Origin: Furcasterigmium furcatum
Taxonomy: Eukaryota; Ascomycota; Sordariomycetes; Glomerellales; Plectosphaerellaceae
Length of the DNA stretch: 64,000 nucleotides
Assembly (NCBI GenBank): GCA_001599815.1
Contig: BCIA01000005.1
Location: forward strand, 3,294,472 to 3,358,471
Direction of reading: 5' to 3'
Part shown: positions 44,301 through 54,753 of the stretch, piece by piece
Numbering within the stretch: position 1 is the stretch's first letter
Layout: each line of letters starts with the position of its first letter
The notes under the pieces: model-generated
Databases searched by the model: none
What the model was told of the DNA's origin: nothing
Seen by the model: the letters and a program-made list of their open reading frames with translations, nothing else
Position numbers and translations under genes: made by a program

Positions 44301-45011
44301 GCCCACGGAGGCGTCGGGCGCAGGTCCCTGTGCCCGCAGATCCCGAGACCGACCCGTCTTGAAGGTGGCGTCTCTCTCGCTCCCCCTGATCTCCGTCTGC
44401 AGCATGACCTCGTCGACGTAGGCAAAGTAGACACCCTCCGGCCGGATGGCAGCGATGGCCGCGACATCTTCGATGGAAAGAGGCCTCTTGGTGTGAGACT
44501 CGACGGAGGATTTGATCGTGTCGAATGTCGTCGCAAGATGCTTGCGAGTGCAGCAGAACGTGAACACCAGGTTCAGAGCGCGGTGTGTCTTCTCGAGCAG
44601 CTTGAAGGACTCGGGCCATTCGGCTTCGCACGCCACTAGGTTCGTGCTGCCAGACCGTTCAAGCGAGGGCTTGGACTTTGAAGACACTGGCCGTGTTCTT
44701 GATTTTGGTGGCGTTTTCCCGTCGGAAAACTCGGGGCCTGGCTTGGGAAGTTGTTCGCCCGATGTTGCTGTAGAGGCGACGGATTCTTGGTCATTGGCGC
44801 CTCTTTTTCGTTTCCCGGCCCGACCAGGAGGGTTAGTGGATGATTCAGTCCTGGATTCCATGACTTGTCGGTTCGGAGTCTTGGGAGTCAGGCCATCCGA
44901 GTCCATGGGGAGTATCGATTCACATTCAACTTCGCGGCCGTATCCCGTCGAAAGGTCCTGAAAGGGGCGCCGGGTTATCCAGGTATTGTCATGATGTTCA
45001 GGGCATGTCAA
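41352..45011 (-). CDS. hrq1: Hrq1-type 3'-5' DNA helicase (RecQ4-related, DUF1998)
   Basis: Single exon, 1219 residues from 45011; a start at Met36 (44906) is equally plausible. After a basic/acidic disordered N-terminus comes an SF2 helicase core: Walker A ATSTSSGKS (about 446), the DELH box (about 557), motif III SCSATVANP, and motif VI QQSGRAGRR (about 762). The C-terminus carries the MZB/DUF1998 zinc module with the cysteine cluster CYCEHGCVECVASELC (about 1113-1128). This order matches fungal Hrq1, a homologue of human RECQL4's helicase core that acts in interstrand crosslink repair and telomere control. The N-terminal UBL-like region is hard to judge by eye. Confidence 0.92.
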   Translation of the reverse strand: MTCPEHHDNTWITRRPFQDLSTGYGREVECESILPMDSDGLTPKTPNRQVMESRTESSTNPPGRAGKRKRGANDQESVASTATSGEQLPKPGPEFSDGKTPPKSRTRPVSSKSKPSLERSGSTNLVACEAEWPESFKLLEKTHRALNLVFTFCCTRKHLATTFDTIKSSVESHTKRPLSIEDVAAIAAIRPEGVYFAYVDEVMLQTEIRGSERDATFKTGRSRDLRAQGPAPDASVGGISGLEMMDHHPDEELQGGKEVLFFEFVDGELKRQVPDKKTGEPTKPNRKLKDEKLRMPVYGQKQMATLIDRRNQRFANAMNLFVNRCMAEQKDPEEVLRTESQAYIPTPSLSEAPTPGHEFSAIPEAIPTERKSIPEIVQELKDSPWYTGQVVPDGHRVFEPMEAVYGDLDFLLSQDLVNALYNAKGITQFFAHQAEALNGLHQGQHVVVATSTSSGKSLIYQLPVLHALESDLNTRAMYIFPTKALAQDQKRSLKELMGYMPGMEEMLVETFDGDTPMTERSTIREEARIIFTNPDMLHVTILPQEERWRTFLKNLKYVVVDELHYYNGQMGSHVAFIMRRLRRICAAVGNRHIKFVSCSATVANPSEHFKTIFGIDNVRLIDFDGSPSGRKEFLCWNTPFRDPGDPASGRGDAMSECARLFCQLVLRGVRIIAFCRVRDQCERLVSAVKQEFETLGRAECVARVMGYRGGYTPQDRRRIESEMFEGKLLGIVATTALELGIDIGSLDCVLTWGFPYTIANLRQQSGRAGRRNKDSLSILVGDCFPTDQHYMQNPDELFTKPNCELQVDLENMLVREGHIQCAAYEMPIRPAEDAHYFGSDLARICEERLLKDPMGFYHCHDRFRPIPSRFVAIRDTEDEHFAVIDISHGKNYVLEELELSRAFFTIYDGAIFLHQGNKFLVRDFDPDRRMARVEKVNVEWTTTQRDFTDIDPIETEAIKRITGSLSKAFYGTIKIQQNVFGFFKLDKKKRVIDAVAVDNPPIIRHGKGMWLDLPKQAIVILMERRLHVAASIHAAEHAVLSLLPNFVISMPGDVRTECKFAVKEFATKETQRKRPARLTFYDAKGGANGSGISTKAFEHVDLLLKQALVRVEECYCEHGCVECVASELCKHSNEVMSKAGSQVILKSLLNMEIDVDALPMGPEEQSPAGIETVVVAQPVPPRDRATLRVEGDIVVKEEEFEDREQASIDEIERWTDPGA

Positions 45012-45736
45012 AGTCCCTGTAGAAGCAGGCGATTAGCTAGTTGAAGAGGAGCCGACAATCAAGTGCTTCGCAACAATGAGTCGCAAGGTCGCGAAGTGGA
45101 AGAAGTGGCGTTGACCTCATCAGTTCCGGCCGCTCACTGGTCGCGGAATCGACGCCAAGTCACGTGTTCACCGAAGCATCATCACCCCTTGACCCCCTGA
45201 ATCAGACGCAACTCACACGATCACTCGGGACCTTTCAACATGGGTTTGCAAATCTAGTCATTGCCTGGTGATGCGCCTCCCCGAGGCCTGCAATACTGTA
45301 CTCTTCACGCCACCCATGGAAAGATGCCTGGCCACCTCTATCCACGCCAAATCCAGCGACGGGTGCCCCCCGATGTTGCCGGGAAAAAGTGCTACCGTGA
45401 CGCCCCCTTTTCTAAGCCTCATGATACCGCCACCAGAGCTCTCTCTCCGACGACGGTGGTCTCGTACGTCATGCCATCGTCAAGCCAGTATACATACATC
45501 TCTGCGACCCCTCGGTTCACCGATATTTCGTCGGGCCCCTCGTAGGACCCTGCCCGTAGCTATTCGAGGGAGGTGATTTCGGGCCTGAGGGGTTCTGCTT
45601 GACCTGTAACACGGATGCTTCAGGTCGTATAAGACAGGCGCTGTGTCGGCCGAGGTCGACTGCCTGTCCTCCGAGCTGTCCCTGTCAAATGCGGGCACAC
45701 TGGTGTTCGTCATCGCCGGGACATTCTCAACCTCCT
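45012..45736. other. Hrq1 upstream region
   Basis: A 725-bp spacer between the Hrq1 start and the stop of the upstream gene. Overlapping short frames at 45261-45576 are not supported. Confidence 0.55.
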
Positions 45737-47325
45737 CTAGTTGCCAGAGAGCTCCCGTTGGATCAAGCCGATCTCGTTCATGAAGCTCTTGGCGCTTTGC
45801 GCGCTCATCTGAATGGAGCGTTAGCAGGGCCGCTTGAGGGAGTCGAGGCAGTACGAACCTTGGCCTGGACGCTGACCGGCTTGCCGTCGCCCTCGAATGC
45901 CGTGAAGAGGATGCCCACGGCCTTTAGTGTCGTCTTCTCCTGGAAGTTCAGGGCAGGCAGCACGACGGTGTTGAGGAGCATGCGATGCGTGCTGTCTTGC
46001 CTCATGATAAGACGCACGACCTTGCGCTTCGTCTCGCCCTCGTCGTCACCGCCCTCCTCCTCGTCGAGCTCAGAGGCGTCGAAAGTGCCGGGAACCGGAA
46101 CGCCATCCTCGTAGGACACGCACGACTCGGGGACGTTGATCTTGAGCATGCCAGCCCCCCTCTCTCTCCAGCCGTGCTCCTTCTCTAGGAAGTAGAGCTT
46201 GGCGCGCACAGATAATACGGTAGTCTCGCCGGCCTCACCATCGTCAAGAGCAACTGTGTCAAGTCAGCAAGCCTGATTCAAAAAGGGTTCGGTGTGAGGT
46301 TGGGACCAACCCTTCTGCAACTTCTTCTTCTTCTCCTCTGCCGCCTTGGCCTCTTCCTTGTCCGACTCGTCCTTGGCATCCTTCTCGTCACCCTCGGATC
46401 CGGCGTCATCCTCGCCCTCATCGTCCTCGCCATCATCCGCATCGCTCTCCGGCGCTCCAAAGGGCCTTGCCGGCTTTTCGCTCTTAAACGACTCGCCGGG
46501 CTTGGCAAAGCTGGAGAGGGGCTTATTGGCAAGGCCGCTACCGAAACCGCTAAAAGCAGACCCAAACCCATTGGAGCTGGGCTTCGCGCTGGCGAACGGC
46601 GATGCACCGGTCTGGCCCCCGAAGCTGAGGGTGGGCATGGCGGCAGGGGCGGCGGGCTTCTGTGGTGATGCCGAGGCGAAGGGAGAGGCTGAAGATGCGG
46701 AACCGCCGAAGACACTGGGCTTGCTGCCACCAGCAGCTCCGAAAGGCGAGGCGCTCGAGGACGCGAGCTTGGCGAAGCCTGAGGACGCAAAGGCAGAGGA
46801 AGATGCGGCGGCAGTCTTTGCCTTGTCCTTCTCGTCGGCAGGTCGGTGTGTGGTGTCCAGGGACTTTGCTGCCGTATCGTCGGCTGTGTTCGTGGTCTTC
46901 TATGATGCATTGTCAGTACCCTCCACAGGCGAGTCTCTGCAGAACGGGCTGGTACACACCTCAGGCGCAGCAGCAGCCTCTGTGGTATCCCGATGCCTCT
47001 TCTTCTCGGGCTCGAGTCTCGACGCACGGTCTTTGGCGGAATCGGTGGAGGCTACGCTCTGGGCGTCGAGGTCCTCGGTGTCGATGGCGCCATCGTCCTC
47101 ACGCGCCCGCTTCTTCTTGGGCGAAGCGATCTGGTCGATTGAGTCGGGGTCCTGCGGGGCATCGGGGGTCGTGCGACCAGTATCGCCAGCCTCGGAGCCG
47201 ACAGCCTTTCGCTCCTCAGAGATGACGGTGTGCCTCAGCTCCTTGCGGGCGGCGGCAGTGTCGGCGTCCTCCTTGACGTCAACGTGGTCGGACTTTGGGC
47301 TGTCGTTCTGGGCGTCGTCAGCCAT
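45737..47325 (-). CDS. yrb2: Ran-binding FG-repeat protein, Yrb2/Hba1/RanBP3 type
   Basis: Four exons, 47325-46960, 46899-46311, 46253-45859 and 45808-45737 (1422 nt, 473 residues). An N-terminal basic signal PKKKRARE (69-76) suggests nuclear import. A Ser/Ala/Phe-rich middle has about six FG dipeptides (SPFG, VFGG, LSFGG, GFGS twice, RPFG), and an acidic stretch precedes the RanBD (about 325-450, from DDGEAGETTVLSVRAKLYFLE). The last exon, MSAQSAKSFMNEIGLIQRELSGN, is joined through a GTTCGT donor. Yrb2/RanBP3 proteins are Crm1 cofactors that bind RanGTP in the nucleus and aid nuclear export. The junction at 46311 uses a weak GTTGGT donor but restores KLQK-VALDDGE. Confidence 0.9.
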
Positions 47326-48285
47326 GGTAGGCGGGCGCTTGCTGGGTTGCTCGATGGTCGGTGTAGCTAGCGACGGCGGAGTCTGCGGGCGGCGGAAAGA
47401 TTATGTTGGAGAAACTCGTGGGGTGGATCTGGATCGGAGGAGGGGACTCGATCGGGACGGCGATGCTACTCGGATGGGACGTGCAAGTAGGAGTCGAGGA
47501 GGAATCCGCGGAGGTCAGGCAGCGCGAAATTGTCTGGCGCGAGTTGGGAGGAGGGCGAGCCTGGCGATAAGCTGGGAGGACGCGGTCGTTAGGTTGGGCT
47601 TGAGTTTAGTTGGTTCAACTGCAGGTGACTTGAGCTGAGGTGGGAGGGGGAGGGCGCCGCCATCGCCTACAACCGATGCGCCAGGCCCTCCAAGATCCGC
47701 TAGGGCCTCCCAATGCAATGAGACGAATTGGATGGCGACAGAACGCTCTTAGCTTGCAGTCGAACACCCCGGCAGATGATCATAGGGCACGAGGGCCAAT
47801 CAGGTGAGCAGAATGCGCTAAGATGACAGGCGCCCCAGGCCAGTAAAGTCAGACATAGCGGATTTCAGCCAGTAGGATGTGTCTCGTCCAGGGGCCGGCG
47901 TTGACCTGGCATCGGGCAATGCATCCGTCATTGTCGGGTCGCCAAGGGCTTTGTCTCGACTCGCGATGCATTGGGTGCGTCTGGCTGGCTGGTAGGAAGC
48001 CTTCTGGTGATGCAAGGAGCTCAAAGTAATGGACAACAAAAGTAAGCGTGAACACCCAAGACAACACCAATAAGGAATACGGGCCGTCCGTGATACTTGT
48101 AGTTCGCTTTAAATTCGAGTTGGAAAATAGAAGTACAGTACAGTTGGAGGCCACTACCTCCTGGATATCTAACACCAGGCCATTGCACCAGCCGACTTTC
48201 GGCAAGTCCTCCGGTTTCTTTGCGTATGGCAGCGCTGCCAGGCAGACACCGCTGTATCCCTGCGTGAACACCACCACCGTGCGAC
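47326..48285. other. Intergenic region upstream of the Ran-binding gene
   Basis: A 0.96 kb spacer. Frames at 47818-48039 and 47849-48545 minus are shadows of the downstream 3' end and the adjacent gene. Confidence 0.55.
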
Positions 48286-49322
48286 CTAGCTGATGAAGCA
48301 GAGGCAGCCCAGGCCCAGGTAGAACACCAGAAGGGGATACACCGCAAGACCAACCCTGTTCTTGACGACTCCGCTGCCGCCCAGGATGCTGACTCCCGCG
48401 GCCAGAGACCATGCCACCAGGAAGAGATAGACGGGCACCCTCGCAATGGTAGGGATTCCGATGGCCGAGAGCATCGCCGCGAGGACGAGCGGGAAGAGGG
48501 TATATCCGATGATGCAGACGCTCTGCGCGAACGAGCTGCGGCCACCCAATGTTAGCATATTGTTAGGTGCATATTTTTAGACCATCCTAGGACTGAAGTG
48601 TACTCACATGCTGCCGCCCAGGAGCCTAATCTGCAGCGTCACCACCGCCTCGCCGATCCACACTGTCGCAAACACACCGCTGAACACCATGTCCTTCTGG
48701 TCCTTGCGCGCGTTGAAGCTCAGCAGCAGGCTCAGCAAAAGGCAGAAGATGAGCGGGCCCCAGAGGTCCCAGTCCATCAGGCCGGGGGTCATGTTGTTCT
48801 GCGAGAGCAGGGCCTCCGAGTCCATGAAGCGGTTGGCCATGCCGGTGATCTCGTCGCGCGCACCCGCGAAGCCCGCGCCGCGGAGGTTGGCGTACGCACC
48901 GCGCAGGCCACCCTCGCTCTCGAACATGGTGCCGCCCAGCAGGTACTTGGGGTACAGCACCTCGCGCATCTTGGCCCACACGGCCAGGAGATCGCGCCGG
49001 AGCGTGTGCCATACGGGCTCGTCGATGGTGTTTTGCGGCGCCGTGCGGTCCTCGCCCTCTATCCGGCTTGTCCACGCGGACTGGTTTATGGGGCGCGAGG
49101 AGGACGAGGAGCCGATGTTGCCTGTCAGGGGCTGGCGGGAGGACTGGTTGCCGAGGGGGTCGTCGAAATCGTTGAGGTCGGCTGGAGTGGCAGATTGTTA
49201 GTTCAAGTCTCTGAATAACGGGAGCAGGACGTAGCAGCCAGCATACCATCATCGGGGTCGATAAGGTCGTCGTCCTCCAGCGAAGGATTCGCGTAGTTGT
49301 CTCTTGAGCCGTGGGTTGCCAT
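48286..49322 (-). CDS. YIP1-family Golgi membrane protein, YIPF6/Yip4 type
   Basis: Three exons, 49322-49247, 49181-48608 and 48535-48286 (900 nt, 299 residues). Splicing at 48608/48535 gives LLGGSISFAQSVCIIGYTLFP, the conserved core of YIPF6/Yip4. The cytosolic N-terminus is Asp- and Ser-rich (EDDDLIDPDDADLNDFDD). Five hydrophobic segments follow: two after MDWDLWGPLIF, two around ISFAQSVCIIGY and MLSAIGIPTIARVP, and one at the C-terminus. These proteins interact with Rab GTPases and act in Golgi structure and ER-Golgi transport. The gene sits on the same strand as its neighbours, but there is no sign of co-transcription. Confidence 0.93.
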
Positions 49323-49779
49323 GTTCAGATTGTTCGAGTCCTTTGCTTCCTTAGGCGGAGTATCAGTTCGTGTCGTCTCTCTACAACCTGGGGGTAGCGG
49401 TCCAGCTGCAGTTATCGCGGAAGAGCTCGTGCGTCTCTGTCGACTTTGTGAGTGAGTGATGAAGCAGGGGAACTGACGTAGCAACCTGGAAGCTTGCGAG
49501 GCCCCCCCAAAACTCCACGGTTTCCTTAATTCGAGCTACGGTTGGTCCAAGCTCCTGCACCCCTGACGGCAGGCAGACGCATTGGACATGCAGACGCGGC
49601 TTACATAATGTCCTTTTTGGCAGTATCATTCCTTGAAGGGAGTCTGCAGGGACCTCACCCACGGATATCAACGAGCGAGGCTTGTAAAACCGCTGTTCCG
49701 TTATTTAAAAAGCAATCATCTCTGCTAAGAATGTCCGACTCCTGGCTCCGACGCCAAATTTCAAATACCTCCTCCTCTA
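49323..49779. other. Spacer between the YIPF6 and kinase genes
   Basis: A 457-bp region that should hold the YIPF6-type promoter and the kinase 3' UTR. No gene is supported. Confidence 0.55.
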
Positions 49780-51211
49780 CTACCGTATTTTACCAACTCC
49801 GTTCAGCCTCAAGTAAACATCGGTCCCCCACCCGTACAGGCTCTGCACGGCAATACCGCCTCCAAAGTACTCTGCATAAGCCCGACTAAGGGGTAGGCCA
49901 TATCCCAACCCAGCCAGTGAGCTCCCGCCGACGCTGGCGTTGGAGATGACCGCTAAGCCGTCGCCCTTGCCCTCGGCGCCGCCGGCACCCGGAAGATCGT
50001 CGTAATCGTCCGTGAAAGTAGTGAAAGAGTACGACCAGATGTTAGGCAAGACCTCCGGGGAGATGCCGCCGCCGCGGTCGCGGATGCGGATCGTCACACC
50101 AGGCGCGTTGTCCTCCAACGGCCGGATGTTGTCGCTCCGGAAGCTGCCGCGGTCCTCGCCCGGGGTCTCGATCTCGACCGGGCGCCACTGATCGCTGGCC
50201 GCAGGCTCCGGGGCGATGGTGACGACGACGGGCTCCTTGTTGCCGTGGCTCTCGACGGATGCGCGGAACGCGTTTTTCAGAAGCTCCGTGACAATGTATT
50301 CTAGATGCATCGGGATGAAGGCAAATGTCGTGTCCGGCTCACCGTTGATCAGAATCTCGGGTCTCGTGCCGTATAGGTACTCGCAGGTATCTGCCACGCT
50401 GTAGGCACATGCGCTGACGATGTCCGCGGGACGCAACGCAGTGTCAATCACGCCGATGAACGTCGGATGGTCAGGGCAAGGCGTCGGGCTGGCGGCCGGG
50501 TCGAAATGCGGCTGCGATGAATAATGCAGGGCGATGTGCTGCTCTGCGATGAGACGAGTGCCAATGCGAGCGCGGAGATGGGTCTCGAGGAAGCGCGTCA
50601 CGTCGGCGGGGGCGATGTAACGTCTGCATTCGAGGAATCCGCGCGCCAATATAGGGATAGTATCCGTGTGCGTGGCAACGAGTTCGGCCAGGACCTCGGT
50701 GAAGCGGATCTCGTCCTCGAGGGTACGGACCGCATTGGGGCCCTTCGCCTGCCATGGGAGGAGGGTGGAAAGGGAGTGGACATAATTGTTGTAGATCTTG
50801 CTGATGTTGGGATTCGACACGACGATGTATGGAAGATTACGGAGCGCTTGGATTCGACTGGCGAGGCGAATAGGTAGAAGAGAAAGGGTGAAATTGGCCG
50901 ACGAGAGGAGGGACTGCTCGCTCAGAGGAGGACGGCCGTGTCTGTGGGCAACATGAATGATCAGCCAAGCTCCCATTCCAAGGAGAAGCAATGGAGCAAT
51001 CCTACCTGACCAGGTCCGCAAGACTCAGCGAGTGCTGCTTCTTCCTCGCGAGGGTCATAATGTCGACATCTTCGACGCGAAAGGACTGGTGATGGTCCCG
51101 CCAGGGAGTCCTCCGCTCCGGGGTGCTGCACCAGTGTCTCCGGGGGGCGGTCGAGCCGGAAATGATGCCCGGTAGGCGCAGAGGCCTTCGCAGGGCTATT
51201 ATTCTGGTCAT
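49780..51211 (-). CDS. Mitochondrial PDK/BCKDK-family protein kinase
   Basis: Two exons, 51211-51006 and 50941-49780 (1368 nt, 455 residues), with a 64-nt intron. The N-terminus MTRIIALRRPLRLPGI is Arg-rich without acidic residues, a likely matrix-targeting sequence. A four-helix regulatory domain is followed by the GHKL ATP-binding fold: N-box ELLKNAFRA, G1 DRGGGI, and G2 GLGYGLPLSRAYAEYFGG. These kinases phosphorylate the E1 subunit of pyruvate or branched-chain dehydrogenase complexes. Sequence alone does not decide which complex; fungi usually have two or three paralogues. The splice joins LADLV(R)-HGRPPLSEQSLL without frame change. Confidence 0.9.
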
Positions 51212-51620
51212 GGTCGCATTGTGGTCTCAGAATTCAGAGCACGGGTGATGATGGAAGCTCATGGGCATCTGCTTCGTCGCATGGACTGGGACGTTTAGAG
51301 GTGGAGGAGCGTCGGGGGCGGTCACTGTGCCATTAGGTGGCGGCGGGCGCGACTCTACTCGCTGGTCGTGGCCCGGATCGGCCTTCCATGGCGCCGATTC
51401 AAGCCGACGGGGACCGCGCGGGGCACTTTCAGGTACTGCCCCCGCATTACGAGGGGCAGCACTGGGGGGAGGCAGACAGTGGCATCCAAGGTACAGGGTA
51501 AGGACGGAGAGACGTAGAATAGCAGATTCGTCAATTCATGCTATGGAATGCATCAAGTCGTGCTCGTGTCCTAGTAATACCATCGGCAGAAGGAGAAGGA
51601 TGTCTATATATACTATCCGT
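51212..51620. other. Spacer downstream of the I9 inhibitor gene
   Basis: A 409-bp region. The open frame on the plus strand at 51261-52022 is antisense to the inhibitor and is not credible as a gene. Confidence 0.55.
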
Positions 51621-52026
51621 CTACTGGGTCTTCATCACCTGGTCGGGCTCAACGGCCTTGACGTGCTCGTGCGACTCGAGGGTCTGAATGGAGTCCTCGG
51701 GGAAAGACACACTGCAGGTGGCTGGACGTTAGTCCTACATCCAAGACAGAGAGAGGTACTACAAGCACCCGGGACGAGGGGGGACGTACGAGAAGCCCTT
51801 GATCAGGTTGTACTCATGGCCGATAGTGCCTCCCTTGCTGACGGCGTGGTCCTTGGCGCTGGTGATGAAATGTCAGAACGGCAGGCAGCGGCAGGGAACG
51901 CAGGGAACAACGTACGCCTTGACCTGCTCAGGGGTGGCTTCGTCCTTGCAGGTGACCTGGTGTCCTGTGTTAGCAAAGCATCCCCGCTCCTCGGGAGTTG
52001 GAATGACGGACAATGTAGGTAGGCAT
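51621..52026 (-). CDS. Peptidase inhibitor I9-type small protein
   Basis: Four exons found by hand: 52026-52012, 51956-51916, 51858-51790 and 51711-51621 (216 nt, 71 residues), with introns of 55, 57 and 78 nt. The spliced product begins MPTYIVTCKDEATPEQV, continues KDHAVSKGGTIGHEYNLIKGFS, and ends VEPDQVMKTQ. This is the I9/subtilisin-propeptide fold (YIVTxK, G-hydrophobic-IKGFSVxF, then a VxxVEPDQ end) of free-standing fungal inhibitors such as Pleurotus POIA1 and yeast Pbi2. It probably inhibits a subtilisin-like vacuolar or secreted protease. No signal peptide is present, so it acts in the cytosol or vacuole. The first donor is GTCCGT, weaker than usual. Confidence 0.85.
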
Positions 52027-52734
52027 GCTGGCAGCTGATGTGGTCGACAACGGGAGTTTGTGTTGGAAAGTGGTACAGGTGTTGGTTCGCAGTGTGGTCG
52101 CGAACTTGATCTTGGCTTGGTTTGTTGGAAGAGGAGGAAGCAGGAGTGGGAATCTGCTCACGCTTCTTATAGGGACTGATGAGGCGACCATCAGCCTGGA
52201 GCAAGACGGGACGTATTATGTAGCTACCTAACCGCTAGCATCATGTTGCTGGCGGGTAGATAAGCTGCCAGCGCGGATCGTACGCCTTTGGTTTAGTATG
52301 CACGCCATACCTACTTACGTGCGTCAGTCCTGCATGACGTATGCCTCCCGTTCCGATGCTGCACCTTGGGCACCGTGACCTCAACATCCAGCTGAAGCAC
52401 AGCCACTCGAACCCGGGCCGAGGAACACTCGGATTCGCATGCAAACATAGTCACCATCTGGATGAAGAATGGGACCCGGACCAAGAGCTCAAAAGGCACG
52501 CTGTCAACTCCCCTTCGGAACGACTGGGAACTCCAGCCATGGGCCTCCATTTCCCGAGTTCAGTGTAAGCTCCAGGTACCTAATGGGGCCTGTTGCCGAA
52601 GTGCCCCGCCCCCTCCGGTCCCGCAGTCGGAGACCATGGCCGACATCTGACCATATCCTCAGACGTATGTAAGAGGACGGGTTCCGGCGGCCTCACTCCC
52701 ACCACATCACTCGCAGCCCAGCATTCCTGTCGCC
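52027..52734. other. Divergent spacer I9 inhibitor/cyclodeaminase
   Basis: A 0.7 kb spacer with both promoters and a TACCTACTTAC element near 52309. Nothing else recognisable. Confidence 0.55.
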
Positions 52735-53748
52735 ATGTTGATTCTCAGAGGACCTGACGTCGAACGCCTGCTCGGCAGTCTCACCCCCGAGGACTGCCGT
52801 GGGTTCCTTGCCGACCTGCACAACATCCTGCAGCAATGCACCGAGGCCAAGCGAGAGGGCGCATCAGATGATACAATCCACCAGCCCGCACGAGAGGTCA
52901 TCGTCACTAAAGACGGAAACACGAGCCTGTTCATGCCATCCTCCATTACCACAACCACGAGCATCAAGATCGTCACCGTCAGCAAGAGCGGCATCAAGGG
53001 ATGCATCAACGTCTTCGCCCCCGAGGGCCAGCTCCTGGGCCTGCTCAATGCCGAGCAGATCACGGCCTTCAGGACGTCTCTGGCGGTCATGATCCCCTTC
53101 GTGCGGTTCCCCCACGCCAAGACCAACATCCTCGTCTTTGGTGCGGGAAACCAGTCCGAGTGGCATATTCGGCTGGCCTTGCTACTCTGCGGCGAGGAGG
53201 TGAAGCAGGTCACGGTCGTGAACCGGTCCGCAGGCCGGGGCGTCGAAGCCCTCTTCGACTCTCTGCGAAAGACCTACCCTGAAGTCACCTTCAATATTCT
53301 CCTGAAAGACTCGTCTGGTTATGACGCCCAGCTGCGGTCTCACCTCTCGGCCGCGAATGCCATCTTCTGCTGCACCCCCGCCACGACCCCTCACTTCCCG
53401 CACTCGTACCTGGGTGACAGCAAGCCTCGTTTTATCTCTCTCATAGGGTCTTACAAGCCCTCCATGCGGGAGATTGACTCGGACACCCTCCTGTCCGGCG
53501 GCCCCATCTTGGTCGACTCGAAGGAGGACTGCCTCATCGAGGCAGGGGAACTCATCCATGCTGGTGTTAAGGAGGACCAGCTGGTTGAGATTGGTGACTC
53601 GGAGAATTTCGAGAAGGCTCTTAGTGAGAACAAAGGCAACCTCGTCTTCAAGTGCGTTGGATTTGCGGTCATGGACCTACTGGCGGCCCAAAAGCTGTTG
53701 GCTCTTGCGAAGGACAAGGGTATTGGATTGGACATCGGCGACTTGTAA
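52735..53748 (+). CDS. Ornithine cyclodeaminase / mu-crystallin family protein
   Basis: Single exon, 337 residues. The NAD(P)-binding Rossmann motif VFGAGNQSEWH (134-144) follows the family's RTSLAV element (113-118); an upstream substrate-side segment SLFMPS and a C-terminal KCVGFAVMDL block complete the pattern. Members interconvert imino and amino acids (ornithine cyclodeaminase, ketimine or alanine reductase) or, as mu-crystallin, bind thyroid hormone. The fungal substrate cannot be assigned; orthologues outside clusters are often ketimine reductases. The GAGNQ variation of the usual GxGxQ loop is conservative. Confidence 0.9.
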   Translation: MLILRGPDVERLLGSLTPEDCRGFLADLHNILQQCTEAKREGASDDTIHQPAREVIVTKDGNTSLFMPSSITTTTSIKIVTVSKSGIKGCINVFAPEGQLLGLLNAEQITAFRTSLAVMIPFVRFPHAKTNILVFGAGNQSEWHIRLALLLCGEEVKQVTVVNRSAGRGVEALFDSLRKTYPEVTFNILLKDSSGYDAQLRSHLSAANAIFCCTPATTPHFPHSYLGDSKPRFISLIGSYKPSMREIDSDTLLSGGPILVDSKEDCLIEAGELIHAGVKEDQLVEIGDSENFEKALSENKGNLVFKCVGFAVMDLLAAQKLLALAKDKGIGLDIGDL

Positions 53749-54055
53749 GGCGGGGAAGGTCTCCCTCTAATGGATACAATTAATCACTTCTCTGAGCCAA
53801 GCTTAGGATCAAGCGGCCGGATTCGGCCGACTTGAATGGTTAAGTGCCTTGCAGGCTATCAGCTCTGTTCTCGAAAATGATGCCCAATCTGACACCAGCG
53901 GATATGTAGCTCTTCATGACACGAAAGCTAGGTACACAGACAACCCCAATTAACGAAACAATACTGCCTCCGTGACCTGTCCTACGTCTCCCTTCATCTA
54001 TGCAATCCCTGGTGTTCACGCGTTGCGAGTTGTCCTGCTATGCCATGCCCCTACA
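53749..54055. other. Convergent spacer
   Basis: A 307-bp region between convergent genes with the two 3' ends. No gene is supported. Confidence 0.6.
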
Positions 54056-54753
54056 TCAAGCGCACCTGTAGATGGGGTCGCCCACCGAATTGCGCTCAGA
54101 GTATTTGCATTCCTCGTTACAGCACTCGCCGGGGTGATCGATGTTGCAATAATCCCGTGGCGCATAGCACTTGGGGCTTGTAGTCACCGTCGCCGTCGCG
54201 GTAATGGTCTGCGTAACAGAGTTATCGACCGTCAGAGTACTTGCGCGGTCAACCATCCGAGTGACCTATATCCCCAACGTCAGTCTGGAAAACCGAGACA
54301 CCGAGATTCATGATTTGGGAAGAGTAAACCACTTACAGGCTTGTCAACGTGAACGGTTGAAGTGATAACCTGAGTCTCGACGACCCTCGGGGCCGCAATG
54401 CCCTGAGACTTGCCCCCCTTGGCTTGAGACTTGGCCTTGAGCTTGGCCTTGAACTTCTTCTTCAGCTCAGCCCTTGCGTTGCCCAGACAGACGCACGACT
54501 GCCAGATGGCTTGGTAGCTGTAATTCTTGAGCGGTCCTGGCAGGTAGTCCTGTTGACTGTTGCTGTTTTCCCATTCCTTCTTGTGGCGTCGCATGTGCAA
54601 GCACATCTGGTAGGAGTGAGGGGTCGTCTTCACGACTGTTACCATCCTGTCCTTGCAGTCGAAGGGGGCCTTTTGGCCGCCCTCTACGGCCTCCTGCGCG
54701 TAGACCTGCAGCAGGAGGGAGAGGAAGATCGCGAGTAGGAGGTGACGCAGCAT
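54056..54753 (-). CDS. Secreted cysteine-rich protein with knottin-like C-terminus
   Basis: Two exons, 54753-54337 and 54265-54056 (627 nt, 208 residues), with a 71-nt intron (GTAAGT..ATAG). The other AG in the intron leads to an immediate stop, so this junction is the workable one. A clear signal peptide (MLRHLLLAIFLSLLLQVYA) is followed by four Cys, then a Lys-rich stretch (about 98-115), a Thr-rich linker, and a six-Cys module C172-x6-C179-x7-CC187/188-x3-C192-x14-C207, which is knottin-like spacing. No enzyme family is recognised. A secreted effector-like, antimicrobial or structural role is possible; only secretion is supported by the sequence. Confidence 0.78.

Noticed and set aside
51261..52022. 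253-residue plus-strand open frame
   Set aside because: It is antisense to the spliced I9 inhibitor gene, which has the better protein evidence.
54266..54336. Alternative acceptor TTCCAG in the secreted protein intron
   Set aside because: It places a stop codon a dozen residues later, whereas the ATAG acceptor opens the Cys-rich exon.
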